DNA of 64,000 bases from Thomasclavelia ramosa DSM 1402 (lineage in GTDB: Bacteria; Bacillota_I; Bacilli_A; Erysipelotrichales; Coprobacillaceae), in the NCBI RefSeq assembly GCF_014131695.1, contig NZ_CP036346.1, positions 434,001 to 498,000 on the forward strand, read 5' to 3'. A program made the position numbers and the translations under genes. Positions 49,590-57,000 of the stretch are shown in pieces. Below the pieces are notes generated by a model. It did not search any database, was not told the DNA's origin, and saw nothing but the letters and a program-made list of their open reading frames with translations. How positions within the stretch are numbered: the stretch's first letter is position 1; every line of letters starts with the position of its first letter.

Positions 49590-50016
49590 AAGTGTCACTA
49601 AAAATGACTATGAAGAGATTGCTAAACTGATGGTTGAAGCATTTAAAAATCCTCCTTGGAATGAGGTATGGAGTTATGAAAGATCATACCAGCGAATTGA
49701 ACAGTTAGACGACGGAAAATATACAAGGTGTTTTGTGTATATGTTAGATAACAAAATAGCTGGTGTTGTTTGTGGGAAATTAATAACATATGTTAATGAT
49801 CTTGATTTTATGATTGAAGATTTTTATATTGATCCTCATTGTCAAAGAAGGGGATTAGGAAAGAAAATGATGAAGGCATTAGAAGAATGTTTACCTGAAG
49901 TTGATAATTTAATTTTGTTGACAGGACGAGAATTTTACAGTGCTGATTTTTATCAGAAAAATGGTTTTAAGATTAATGATGACATGGTATTTATGGTAAA
50001 AAAATTAAAGTCTTAA
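49582..50016 (+). CDS. GNAT family N-acetyltransferase
   Basis: 144 aa. MIRSVTKNDYEEIAKLMVEAF start, then FMIEDFYIDPHCQRRGLGKKMMKALEE (acetyl-CoA loop RRGLGKK) and ILLTGREFYSADFYQKNGFK. It resembles single-domain aminoglycoside 6'-N-acetyltransferase-like or small-molecule GNATs. The target is unknown. Coupled to the SGNH gene. Confidence 0.88.
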   Translation: MIRSVTKNDYEEIAKLMVEAFKNPPWNEVWSYERSYQRIEQLDDGKYTRCFVYMLDNKIAGVVCGKLITYVNDLDFMIEDFYIDPHCQRRGLGKKMMKALEECLPEVDNLILLTGREFYSADFYQKNGFKINDDMVFMVKKLKS

Positions 50017-50041
50017 TAAATCTAAATTATGCCGAATTATG

Positions 50042-50070
50042 TTGACAATATGTGATTATATCCTTATATT
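50042..50070 (+). promoter_or_regulatory. Consensus promoter of a small membrane protein gene
   Basis: TTGACA (50042-50047), a 17-bp spacer and TATATT (50065-50070): the closest match to the sigma-A consensus among the promoters I found in this window. Start of the ORF is 28 bp further. Confidence 0.75.
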
Positions 50071-50098
50071 ATATGTAGATTGATAAAGGGGATATAAG

Positions 50099-50224
50099 AT
50101 GCTGAATAAGTTTAAGGGATTAAAATTAAAGTGGTATCATTTTGTAGTATTTTGGCTACCAGGTGGAATGCTATTATTAACAGGTTTATTAGCATATCAA
50201 TATCGTAATTCAAAAATAGTATGA
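50099..50224 (+). CDS. Small single-span membrane protein, 41 aa
   Basis: ATG 50099 after AAAGGGG. The peptide begins MLNKFKGLKLKWYHFVVF and has one membrane helix, ending YQYRNSKIV. It has its own consensus promoter and a strong terminator at 50284, so it is a monocistronic highly expressed unit. Not recognised. Confidence 0.6.
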   Translation: MLNKFKGLKLKWYHFVVFWLPGGMLLLTGLLAYQYRNSKIV

Positions 50225-50283
50225 TTATTTAGCTTGTACAAATTATTAAATGAAAATAGATTTTAAAGACAATAGTTTGATTT

Positions 50284-50312
50284 AGAAGGGAAATATGTTT
50301 CCCTTCTTTTTA
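50284..50312 (+). terminator. Intrinsic terminator
   Basis: AGAAGGGAAA-TATG-TTTCCCTTCT (50284-50307) followed by TTTT. It ends the small membrane protein transcript. Confidence 0.88.
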
Positions 50313-50455
50313 TATTTTAGGATAGCTGATTTTTATATATTTGGTTGATCTAGACAGTTATATATTAAAAAATGACTAACTGATAATAAAATGAACCTCC
50401 ATTATTTGTGATGCGTACCCTCTTTACTGGGCAAACCAGTAAGGAGGGTTTTTAT

Positions 50456-50941
50456 ATGAAATATGATTATGTATTTAAGTTGAAGTGTGTTGAACTATAT
50501 AAAAATGGTCGATGGCATGAAACACCAGAAGGAATTGGACAAAAAAACTTTAGAAAAGGAATTACTACATGGGTCAAAATCGCTGACTTACATGGAATAG
50601 ATGCTTTAAAACATCCTACCACCTGCACTGAGTATACTGTGGAAGAAAGATACGCTTTAGTTGCCAGGGTTCTAGCTGGAGAATCTCAAAAAAGTGTTGC
50701 AATAAGTGCTAATATTAATCACAGTCAACTGTCAAACTGGGTAAAACGATATAAAATATATGGATATAATGGTCTCGATTTAAAGAAGGGACGACATAGT
50801 AAGGAGCAGCCTCTGAAAAAATCTATAATATCAAGTGAACTTACTCCTCCTGAGAAAGAAGAACTAATACGTTTAAGAGCAGCAATCGTTAAAGAAATTC
50901 GTGAAAAAGGATATCGATTAAAGCATCTTCTAAAGGCATGA
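50456..50941 (+). CDS. IS3-family transposase OrfA
   Basis: 161 aa from ATG 50456. Two helix-turn-helix segments (YDYVFKLKCVELYKNG; SQKSVAISANINHSQLSNWVKRY) and a coiled end (LTPPEKEELIRLRAAIVKEIREKGYRLKHL) are typical of IS150-type OrfA. The frame looks intact, but the partner OrfB is broken. Confidence 0.85.
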   Translation: MKYDYVFKLKCVELYKNGRWHETPEGIGQKNFRKGITTWVKIADLHGIDALKHPTTCTEYTVEERYALVARVLAGESQKSVAISANINHSQLSNWVKRYKIYGYNGLDLKKGRHSKEQPLKKSIISSELTPPEKEELIRLRAAIVKEIREKGYRLKHLLKA

Positions 50942-50942
50942 G

Positions 50943-51628
50943 ATGATGAAACTGATAAAAGAAATCTTTGATCAAAATAAGGGGACGCTATGGAGTTCGT
51001 CGAGTTCATAGAGAGCTTCTAAATCGCGGTTATCTGGTAAATCATAAGAGAGTGTAACGACTTATGCATAATATGGGATTATTAGGTAAACGTCCTAAAG
51101 AGAGATACCATTCTTATAAAGGGAATGTAGCAGATAATATTATTAATAGAAATTTTAATGCGAGTAGACCATTACAAAAATGGACTACTGATGTATCTCA
51201 ATTCAATTTTGCATGGGGAAAATGTTATATTTCTCCAATATTAGATAGGTTTACAAATGAGATTATTTCCTATGATTTATCACCGCATCCTAATCTTAAA
51301 CAAATTACAAATATGCTGACTCAGGCATATGAAAAGTTTTCCATCCTTGAAGGATTGATTTTCCACTCAGATCAGGGATGGAAATATCAACATGCTCATT
51401 ATATCAATTCATTAAAAGAACACAGTATAATACAATCGATGTCTAGAAAAGGAAACTGTTATGATAATTCGGTAACGGAAACTTTCTTTGGCCGATTAAA
51501 AAATGAAGTCTATTATGGGTATGAAAATGAATTGTATTCATTTTCATAGTTTTCTACTGCAATAAAAGAATACAGAAAAAACAAAATGGATGCCACCTGT
51601 TTTGTACAGATTAGCATCCATGGCATAA
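50943..51628 (+). pseudogene. IS3-family transposase OrfB, frameshifted and truncated
   Basis: The expected start is MMKLIKEIFDQNKG, then RYGVRRVHRELLNRGYLVNHKRV in another frame because of an extra G in the run 50981-50984. A CAA-to-TAA change at 51055 follows. The DDE domain is partly visible (KWTTDVSQFNFAWGK, FHSDQGWKYQ, SRKGNCYDNSVTETFFGRLKNE). A CAG-to-TAG change at 51547 and a deletion before KTKWMPPVLYRL finish the decay. At least four lesions, so the element is dead unless complemented. Confidence 0.88.
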
Positions 51629-51709
51629 TTTTTTTAAAACTAAATTTAAACGTGTCCAGAAAACTGGGTACACATCATTTTTTGGGGTTCACTTCATAAG
51701 TTGGTCGTT

Positions 51710-52282
51710 TTAAATAACTTCATCAATTAAGCCGTATTCAAGCGCTTCATCAGGTTCTAAAAAGTGATCACGATCAGTATCGATAACAATTTTATCTATG
51801 GGCTGATTTGTATTTTTACTAAGAATTAAATTTAATTTTTCCTTTTGTTTTAAGATTCGTTTGGCACTAATTTCAATATCACTCGCTTGTCCTTCAAAAG
51901 CTCCTAATGGCTGATGAATCATAATTTCACTATTAGGTAAACTACAACGCTTACCTTTAGCTCCGGCACTGAGTAAAAAGGCAGCCATACTAGCAGCCAT
52001 CCCAATTACGATTGTTGAAACGTCACATTTGATAAAGTTCATTGTATCATAGATTGCCATTCCCGCATTGATACTGCCACCTGGGGAATTAATATACATA
52101 AAAATATCAGCATTGTTATCTAATGATTCTAAATAGAGAAGCTGACCAACAATACTGCTGGACATCTTATCATCAATAGTACCGGTTAATAAGATGATCC
52201 GGTCTTCTAATAGTCGTGAATATATATCATAAGCATATTCACGTTGGTTTGTTTTTTCAATTACTGTAGGAACTAAATGCAT
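51710..52282 (-). CDS. clpP: ATP-dependent Clp protease proteolytic subunit
   Basis: 190 aa. Catalytic triad S98 (GMAASMAAF), H123 (MIHQPLG) and D172 (DRDHFL), plus [19 protein letters not shown]. It forms the tetradecameric protease with Clp ATPases. Monocistronic on the minus strand; no CtsR heptad repeat is visible upstream. Confidence 0.95.
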   Translation of the reverse strand: MHLVPTVIEKTNQREYAYDIYSRLLEDRIILLTGTIDDKMSSSIVGQLLYLESLDNNADIFMYINSPGGSINAGMAIYDTMNFIKCDVSTIVIGMAASMAAFLLSAGAKGKRCSLPNSEIMIHQPLGAFEGQASDIEISAKRILKQKEKLNLILSKNTNQPIDKIVIDTDRDHFLEPDEALEYGLIDEVI

Positions 52283-52493
52283 TATCTTACCTCCACATTT
52301 AAGTATAGTAATTAAAATAATAATTATTCATTTAAGCCTATAAAAGGCAAGAAAGATTGCGGTAAAACTAGGCTTGTAAAAGTCACTAAATTTATATTAT
52401 AAAAGAATAATGTTAGATTTTGTTCCATTAAAGTTAAATTTATGAATCTTTTGTGAAATATTTAATTTTTTTCAATGAAACCCGTTACATTAG

Positions 52494-52522
52494 TTGCTTT
52501 TCTTGCCTTTCTGGAATATAAT
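52494..52522 (+). promoter_or_regulatory. Promoter of gap
   Basis: TTGCTT (52494-52499), 17-bp spacer, TATAAT (52517-52522), about 35 bp before the start codon and its AAGGAGG site. The rest of the 270-bp gap to clpP is AT-rich with a short GCCT/AGGC hairpin. Confidence 0.65.
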
Positions 52523-52558
52523 ATGAGCATAAAGAACATTCAAGGAGGAATATAAAGA

Positions 52559-53575
52559 ATGGCAGTAAAAGTAGCAATTAACGGATTTGGACGTATCGGA
52601 CGTCTTGCATTCAGACAAATGTTTGGTGCTGAAGGATATGAAGTTGTAGCAATCAACGATTTAACTGATCCTAAAATGTTAGCACATTTATTAAAATATG
52701 ATTCAGCACAAGGTAGATATGCATTAGCTGATAAAGTTGAAGCTGGTGAAAATTCAATCACTGTTGATGGAAAAGAAATTAAAATCTATAGTGAAGCAGA
52801 TGCTTCTAAATTACCTTGGGGTGAAATCGGTGTAGATGTAGTATTAGAATGTACTGGTTTCTATGTATCTAAAGCTAAATCTCAAGCTCATATTGATGCA
52901 GGAGCTAAAAAAGTTGTTATCTCTGCACCAGCAGGAAATGACTTACCAACAGTTGTATTCGGAGTAAACGAAAATATCTTAACTGCTGATGATACAATCA
53001 TCTCTGCAGCATCTTGTACAACTAACTGTTTAGCACCAATGGCTAACGCTTTAAATAACTTAGCTAAAATTAAATCTGGTATCATGTTAACAGTACATGC
53101 TTACACAGGTGACCAAATGGTATTAGACGGACCTCATAGAAAAGGTGACTTAAGAAGAGCTCGTGCAGCTGCAGTAAATATCGTACCTAACTCAACTGGT
53201 GCAGCAAAAGCTATCGGATTAGTTATCCCTGAATTAAACGGAAAATTAATTGGTTCTGCTCAACGTGTACCTGTTCCTACTGGATCAACTACAATCTTAA
53301 CTTCAGTTGTTGAAGGTGAAGTTACAGTTGAAGAAGTAAATGCAGCTATGAAAGCAGCAGCTACTCCATCATTTGGATATACTGAAGAACAATTAGTTTC
53401 TTCTGATATTATTGGAATTAACTATGGTTCATTATTTGATGCAACTCAAACTATGGTTAAACCAATGGACAACGGAACTACTGAAGTTCAAACAGTTGCT
53501 TGGTATGATAATGAAAATTCATATACTTCTAACATGGTTAGAACAATCAAATATTTCGCTGAATTATCTAAATAA
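52559..53575 (+). CDS. gap: Glyceraldehyde-3-phosphate dehydrogenase
   Basis: 338 aa. NAD-binding [14 protein letters not shown]; active-site SCTTNC with C153; [39 protein letters not shown]. Strongly biased codon use (few rare codons) fits high glycolytic expression. A single gap gene with its own promoter and terminator. Confidence 0.97.
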   Translation: MAVKVAINGFGRIGRLAFRQMFGAEGYEVVAINDLTDPKMLAHLLKYDSAQGRYALADKVEAGENSITVDGKEIKIYSEADASKLPWGEIGVDVVLECTGFYVSKAKSQAHIDAGAKKVVISAPAGNDLPTVVFGVNENILTADDTIISAASCTTNCLAPMANALNNLAKIKSGIMLTVHAYTGDQMVLDGPHRKGDLRRARAAAVNIVPNSTGAAKAIGLVIPELNGKLIGSAQRVPVPTGSTTILTSVVEGEVTVEEVNAAMKAAATPSFGYTEEQLVSSDIIGINYGSLFDATQTMVKPMDNGTTEVQTVAWYDNENSYTSNMVRTIKYFAELSK

Positions 53576-53593
53576 TTAATTGAAACTTGATGC

Positions 53594-53620
53594 AAAAGCT
53601 GGTCATTGATCAGCTTTTTT
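53594..53620 (+). terminator. Terminator of gap
   Basis: AAAAGCTGGTC (53594-53604) pairs with GATCAGCTTTT (53608-53618) around ATT, with T tract. Confidence 0.85.
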
Positions 53621-53638
53621 CTTATGGAGGATATTATT

Positions 53639-54546
53639 GTGATCAAACGAGTTGGAATTATTGGGATGGGTGCTTTAGGAATGTTATATGGAGATTTTAT
53701 TGCAAAAACATTACTAGAGAAGCAGTGACATTTATAGTTGATGAAAAAAGGAAAAAAGCATATCAGGAAACTGTATTTACAATAAATGGTGAGAAAGTTT
53801 TATTTAATTTAGTTGAGTATTTTAATGCCGTTCCATTTGATTTAATAATCATAGCAGTAAAAGGGACTGCTTTAGAAGAAGTAATAAAGGAAATTAAAAA
53901 ATGTGTTGATAAAAATACAATAATAATTTCTGTTTTAAATGGGATTGACAGTGAAAAGGTTATTAGTGAATACTATGGGAGAGAAAAAGTAATTTATGCG
54001 GTTGCTCAGGGAATGGATGCAATGAAGTTTGGAACATCTCTAAAGTACACTAAAGAAGGACAGCTCTTATTGGGAATCACTGATTTCAAGCAAAAAGATA
54101 AGTTGGATAAGCTTACTAGCTTCTTCGATCAAGCAAAAATTAATTATGAAGTTAAAGGCGATATTTTACATAGTATGTGGGCTAAATTCATGTTGAATGT
54201 TGGGATAAATCAGACTTGTATGGCATATAATACCAATTATAGTGGTGCTTTAATGCCAGGGGAAGCAAATGATACCTTGATTGCAGCAATGAAGGAAATT
54301 ATTGAGTTGTCACATTACGAGGGAGTTGATCTAACTGAAACGGATTTGAAGCATTATATTGAGATAATTAGGACTTTGGCTCCTCTGGGTTTACCATCAA
54401 TGGCTCAAGATGCAAAAGTACGTCGTTACAGTGAAGTTGAAATGTTTGCTGGAACAGTAATTTCTTTGGCATCAAAGCATAAACTAAAAGTACCAACAAA
54501 TGAATTTTTATATAAGCGAATAAGGGGCATTGAAAATAGTTATTAA
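53639..54546 (+). pseudogene. 2-dehydropantoate 2-reductase-like (PanE/ApbA) gene with a frameshift
   Basis: GTG 53639 after TGGAGG starts VIKRVGIIGMGALGMLYGDFIAK, the Rossmann GxGxxG N-terminus. The frame then breaks at an A run (53704-53708, five A where six restore the frame), and the remainder (NITREAVTFIVDEKRKKAY...) continues in the next frame to 54546 with NVGINQTCMAYNTNY and YSEVEMFAGTVISLASKH. ApbA/PanE family enzymes reduce ketopantoate. It is a one-base homopolymer lesion, so a sequencing error, phase variation or a recent inactivation are all possible. Confidence 0.8.
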
Positions 54547-54597
54547 AATGAATATTTAATGCTGCTAAGAAATTATAAAGAAAGAGGAGTATTAATT

Positions 54598-55347
54598 ATG
54601 GCTAAATTTGGATATGTTAAAATCGTCTCAGGACAAGCAGCAAGACGAATTGGAAGGTTTATTGGCTGGGATGAAAAAGGGGTTAAAGCAAAAGTGGCTT
54701 TTGGTTATGATACTGATATTTTACCATATACTAATTATCATTTTTTTAGCGTCAATAGCATTACTAACAATATTACAAAACAGGACTTAGTCGATCGATA
54801 TTTTGAACTTTCCCAAGCCTTAAAAGCAATTGATTTACGTGCACACCCTAAAATAAAGAAATATACAGCTGAACATACAAGTATAATTACTGAATGTAAT
54901 TTGGTTCGGCATTTACTTCAAGTTTTTTTTGATTTAAAAAATCTAACTTTAAAAAATAAAGAAAAAAATATTACTTTATTAACTAATACAAGTAATATAA
55001 TGTGGATAAATGAATTTGCTTTAGAATTAGAGATTCGTGGGTTTCAAGTTGGAATTCTTAATCATGAAATTATTAAAGATAATTTTAATGATGAACTTAA
55101 ATATGCATTAGAGGTTTGTAATCATTATATTTTTATTGAAGAATACAATCATCAGGAATTAAAATATATAAAAGAAAATCTTAGTAGCGTTTATCAAAGT
55201 CTTACTGTAGTTGTTGAAACAGCTGTAGATGAGGACTATGAAAATGGTTATCTTTATTTTGATGAACCATTTACTGATCGGTTTGAGCAATCATTACAGC
55301 GTTTGGTTGAGCGCTTAGAAAGTCCAGAGATATATAGTCAGATATAA
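54598..55347 (+). CDS. Unrecognised protein, 249 aa, with a possible TIR-like C-terminal half
   Basis: ATG 54598 after AAGAGGAG. The N-terminal 55 residues (MAKFGYVKIVSGQAARRIGRFIGWDEKGVKAKVAFG) look like a small SH3/KOW-type barrel. About 120-220 (NITLLTNTSNIMWINEFALELEIRGFQVGIL...LKYALEVCNHYIFIEEYN) alternate strands and helices like a TIR domain. No database family comes to mind. It could be a stress or defence gene; this is a fold guess only. Confidence 0.5.
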   Translation: MAKFGYVKIVSGQAARRIGRFIGWDEKGVKAKVAFGYDTDILPYTNYHFFSVNSITNNITKQDLVDRYFELSQALKAIDLRAHPKIKKYTAEHTSIITECNLVRHLLQVFFDLKNLTLKNKEKNITLLTNTSNIMWINEFALELEIRGFQVGILNHEIIKDNFNDELKYALEVCNHYIFIEEYNHQELKYIKENLSSVYQSLTVVVETAVDEDYENGYLYFDEPFTDRFEQSLQRLVERLESPEIYSQI

Positions 55348-55358
55348 TAAAAAGAAAT

Positions 55359-55423
55359 CCCTTTACTCGTTTTGATATGGATTATCCAGTACATATCATT
55401 TTATTTGAATAAAGGGTTATTTT
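55359..55423. terminator. Bidirectional terminator between convergent genes
   Basis: CCCTTTA (55359-55365) pairs with TAAAGGG (55410-55416), and the inner TGATATG pairs perfectly with CATATCA. T runs follow on the right and A runs on the left. It separates the 249-aa gene from lrgB. Confidence 0.7.
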
Positions 55424-56116
55424 TTATAATAAATTTGCCATTAATGGTGCAATGATTACAGTTAATAATCCAGCAATAACAATTGATAAACTACTCATAG
55501 CTCCTTCAATTTCTCCAAATTCTAAAGCTTTTGATGTTCCAATCGCATGGGCACTATTACCAAGGGCTAAACCGATTGCAACAGGATGCTTAATTTTAAA
55601 TAATTTACAAATACTTTTAGCAATGATAGCACCAAGGATACCAGTAATAATAACAATTCCAACTGTAATGGTTGAATTACCGCCTAGTTTATCAGAAACA
55701 CCAATTGCGATTGCTGTTGTAATTGATTTTGGTAAAAGTGAATAATAAATTACAGGATCGGCTTTCATAATTAAACACATTATAAAAATGGAAACAATTC
55801 CGGCAAGACAACCACTAAATAAACTGATTAAAATAGCATCTAAATGTTTAATTAATATTTGCACTTGTTTATAAAGTGGTACCGCCAAACAAACAGTAGC
55901 TGGGGTCAATAAAAAAGTAATGAATTGAGCTCCCTTATTATATGTATCAAAATCAATATCAAAAATGATTAATATACCAATTGAAATAACAGCACTGATC
56001 AATAAAGGATTAAAAATTGGGTAGGGCAATAATTTTCTTATTTGAACTGCAATCCAATATGATAATAGACTGATAACAATCCCAAAATATACTGTTTCAA
56101 GCAAAAAACTATCCAT
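55424..56116 (-). CDS. lrgB: LrgB-family protein
   Basis: 230 aa from the ATG 8 bp after GGAGG (complement of 56116). Multi-pass with TPATVCLAVPLYKQV, LPKSITTAIAIGVSDKLGGNSTITVGIVIITGILGA and HPVAIGLALGNSAHAIGTSKALEFGEIEGAMSSLSI, the LrgB signature. LrgAB/CidAB influence autolysis and metabolite (pyruvate) transport. It overlaps lrgA by 8 bases. Confidence 0.92.
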   Translation of the reverse strand: MDSFLLETVYFGIVISLLSYWIAVQIRKLLPYPIFNPLLISAVISIGILIIFDIDFDTYNKGAQFITFLLTPATVCLAVPLYKQVQILIKHLDAILISLFSGCLAGIVSIFIMCLIMKADPVIYYSLLPKSITTAIAIGVSDKLGGNSTITVGIVIITGILGAIIAKSICKLFKIKHPVAIGLALGNSAHAIGTSKALEFGEIEGAMSSLSIVIAGLLTVIIAPLMANLL

Positions 56117-56471
56117 TATCATTATCCTCCTTTCGTTCAATGATTACTTGTGCAACTTTTCCTGTAACGATCATAACAACGATGGTACTAATTAAAGTGA
56201 CAATTCCAATAACTAGGAGATCTTTAATAATAGCATTACCAACGTTGATTAGACTAACAGCAGAAGGAACAAATAAAACGGGCATGATTAAGATCAGCCA
56301 ATCAGCTACTTCCTCGATTTGATTTAATTTAATTACTCTAGTAAATAAACAAATTAGCATTATTGCTAAACCATAAACGCTTGCCGGTATTGGCAATGGC
56401 AATAACAATCCCAACAATTCCCCAATAAATGAGATTGTCATAATAATTAAAAATTGATGTACATACTTCAC
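56109..56471 (-). CDS. lrgA: LrgA/CidA-family holin-like protein
   Basis: 120 aa with four hydrophobic segments. ISFIGELLGLLLPLPIPASVYGLAIMLICLF and ADWLILIMPVLFVPSAVSLINVG match LrgA/CidA. It is the first gene of the lrgAB operon. No LytSR genes are in the window. Confidence 0.92.
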   Translation of the reverse strand: MKYVHQFLIIMTISFIGELLGLLLPLPIPASVYGLAIMLICLFTRVIKLNQIEEVADWLILIMPVLFVPSAVSLINVGNAIIKDLLVIGIVTLISTIVVMIVTGKVAQVIIERKEDNDNG

Positions 56472-56492
56472 ACTATCCCTCTTTTCTTGTAG

Positions 56493-56501
56493 ATTATAGC
56501 A
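56493..56501 (-). promoter_or_regulatory. Extended -10 promoter of lrgAB
   Basis: The minus strand reads TGCTATAAT 22 bp before the lrgA start codon. Confidence 0.6.
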
Positions 56502-56568
56502 CTAAAATAAAAATTATTAAATCTCTAATATCAATGTTATCGTTTTCAATTAAAATAAAAAATATCTG

Positions 56569-56596
56569 GTCTTTAAAAGCTGCTAATTTTAAAGAC
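56569..56596. other. Hairpin in the lrgA upstream gap
   Basis: GTCTTTAAAA (56569-56578) and TTTTAAAGAC (56587-56596) form a perfect 10-bp stem. It could be an operator for the lrgAB promoter or the end of a short RNA. The surrounding 56502-56943 region has no credible ORF. Confidence 0.4.
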
Positions 56597-56621
56597 TATT
56601 TAATATAAATATTAAAAATTA

Positions 56622-56650
56622 TTGACGTTATAGTTATAGAAAAGTATACA
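56622..56650 (+). promoter_or_regulatory. Orphan promoter in a gene-free gap
   Basis: TTGACG (56622-56627), 17-bp spacer, TATACA (56645-56650) point rightward into about 290 bp without an ORF that has a ribosome site. It may drive a small RNA or be a remnant of a lost gene. Confidence 0.4.
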
Positions 56651-56943
56651 GTTTGATGAAAAAGATGGTATTGATATGAATAACGAATATTTTATTAGAT
56701 TGATTTGATGATATTATGATGTAGTAAACCTTTTATAATTATAATGAAGGGATAATAATTTTGAAAACAAGTTTTCTTTGTACTATCAAATTTTAGAATA
56801 TTATTAGATAAAGAGTATTATTGATCGTTTTTTGAAAAAATGTTTCTATGGAAAGAATAATTGTTATATGATATTTAGCGAGATATTGCTAACTCAATAA
56901 ATAAAGATAATACGCTGTTTTTGGGTGCATATCTAAGAAAATG

Positions 56944-56988
56944 TTAAAAAATTCCTACTTTCGAGTCTGCAACTCTAAAAATAGGAAT
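56944..56988 (-). terminator. Terminator of the GGDEF-EAL gene
   Basis: On the minus strand ATTCCTA (complement of 56982-56988) pairs with TAGGAAT (complement of 56951-56957), inner AGAGT with ACTC, followed by TTTTTTAAC. Confidence 0.75.
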
Positions 56989-57000
56989 CTAATTAAAAAG

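Larger units (their letters stand above)
50392..51691 (+). mobile_element. Decayed IS3-family (IS150-like) insertion sequence
   Basis: Terminal repeats match imperfectly: TGAACCTCCA...TGATGCGTACCC at the left (50392-50420), and the complement of 51666-51691 (TGAACCCCAAAAAATGATG, then TGTACCC) at the right. Two ORFs in IS3 order follow. A hairpin (50417-50449) pairs CCCTC with the ribosome site GGAGGG of orfA, limiting translation of read-through transcripts. orfB has multiple inactivating changes. No clear target duplication is seen. About 1.3 kb. Confidence 0.8.
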
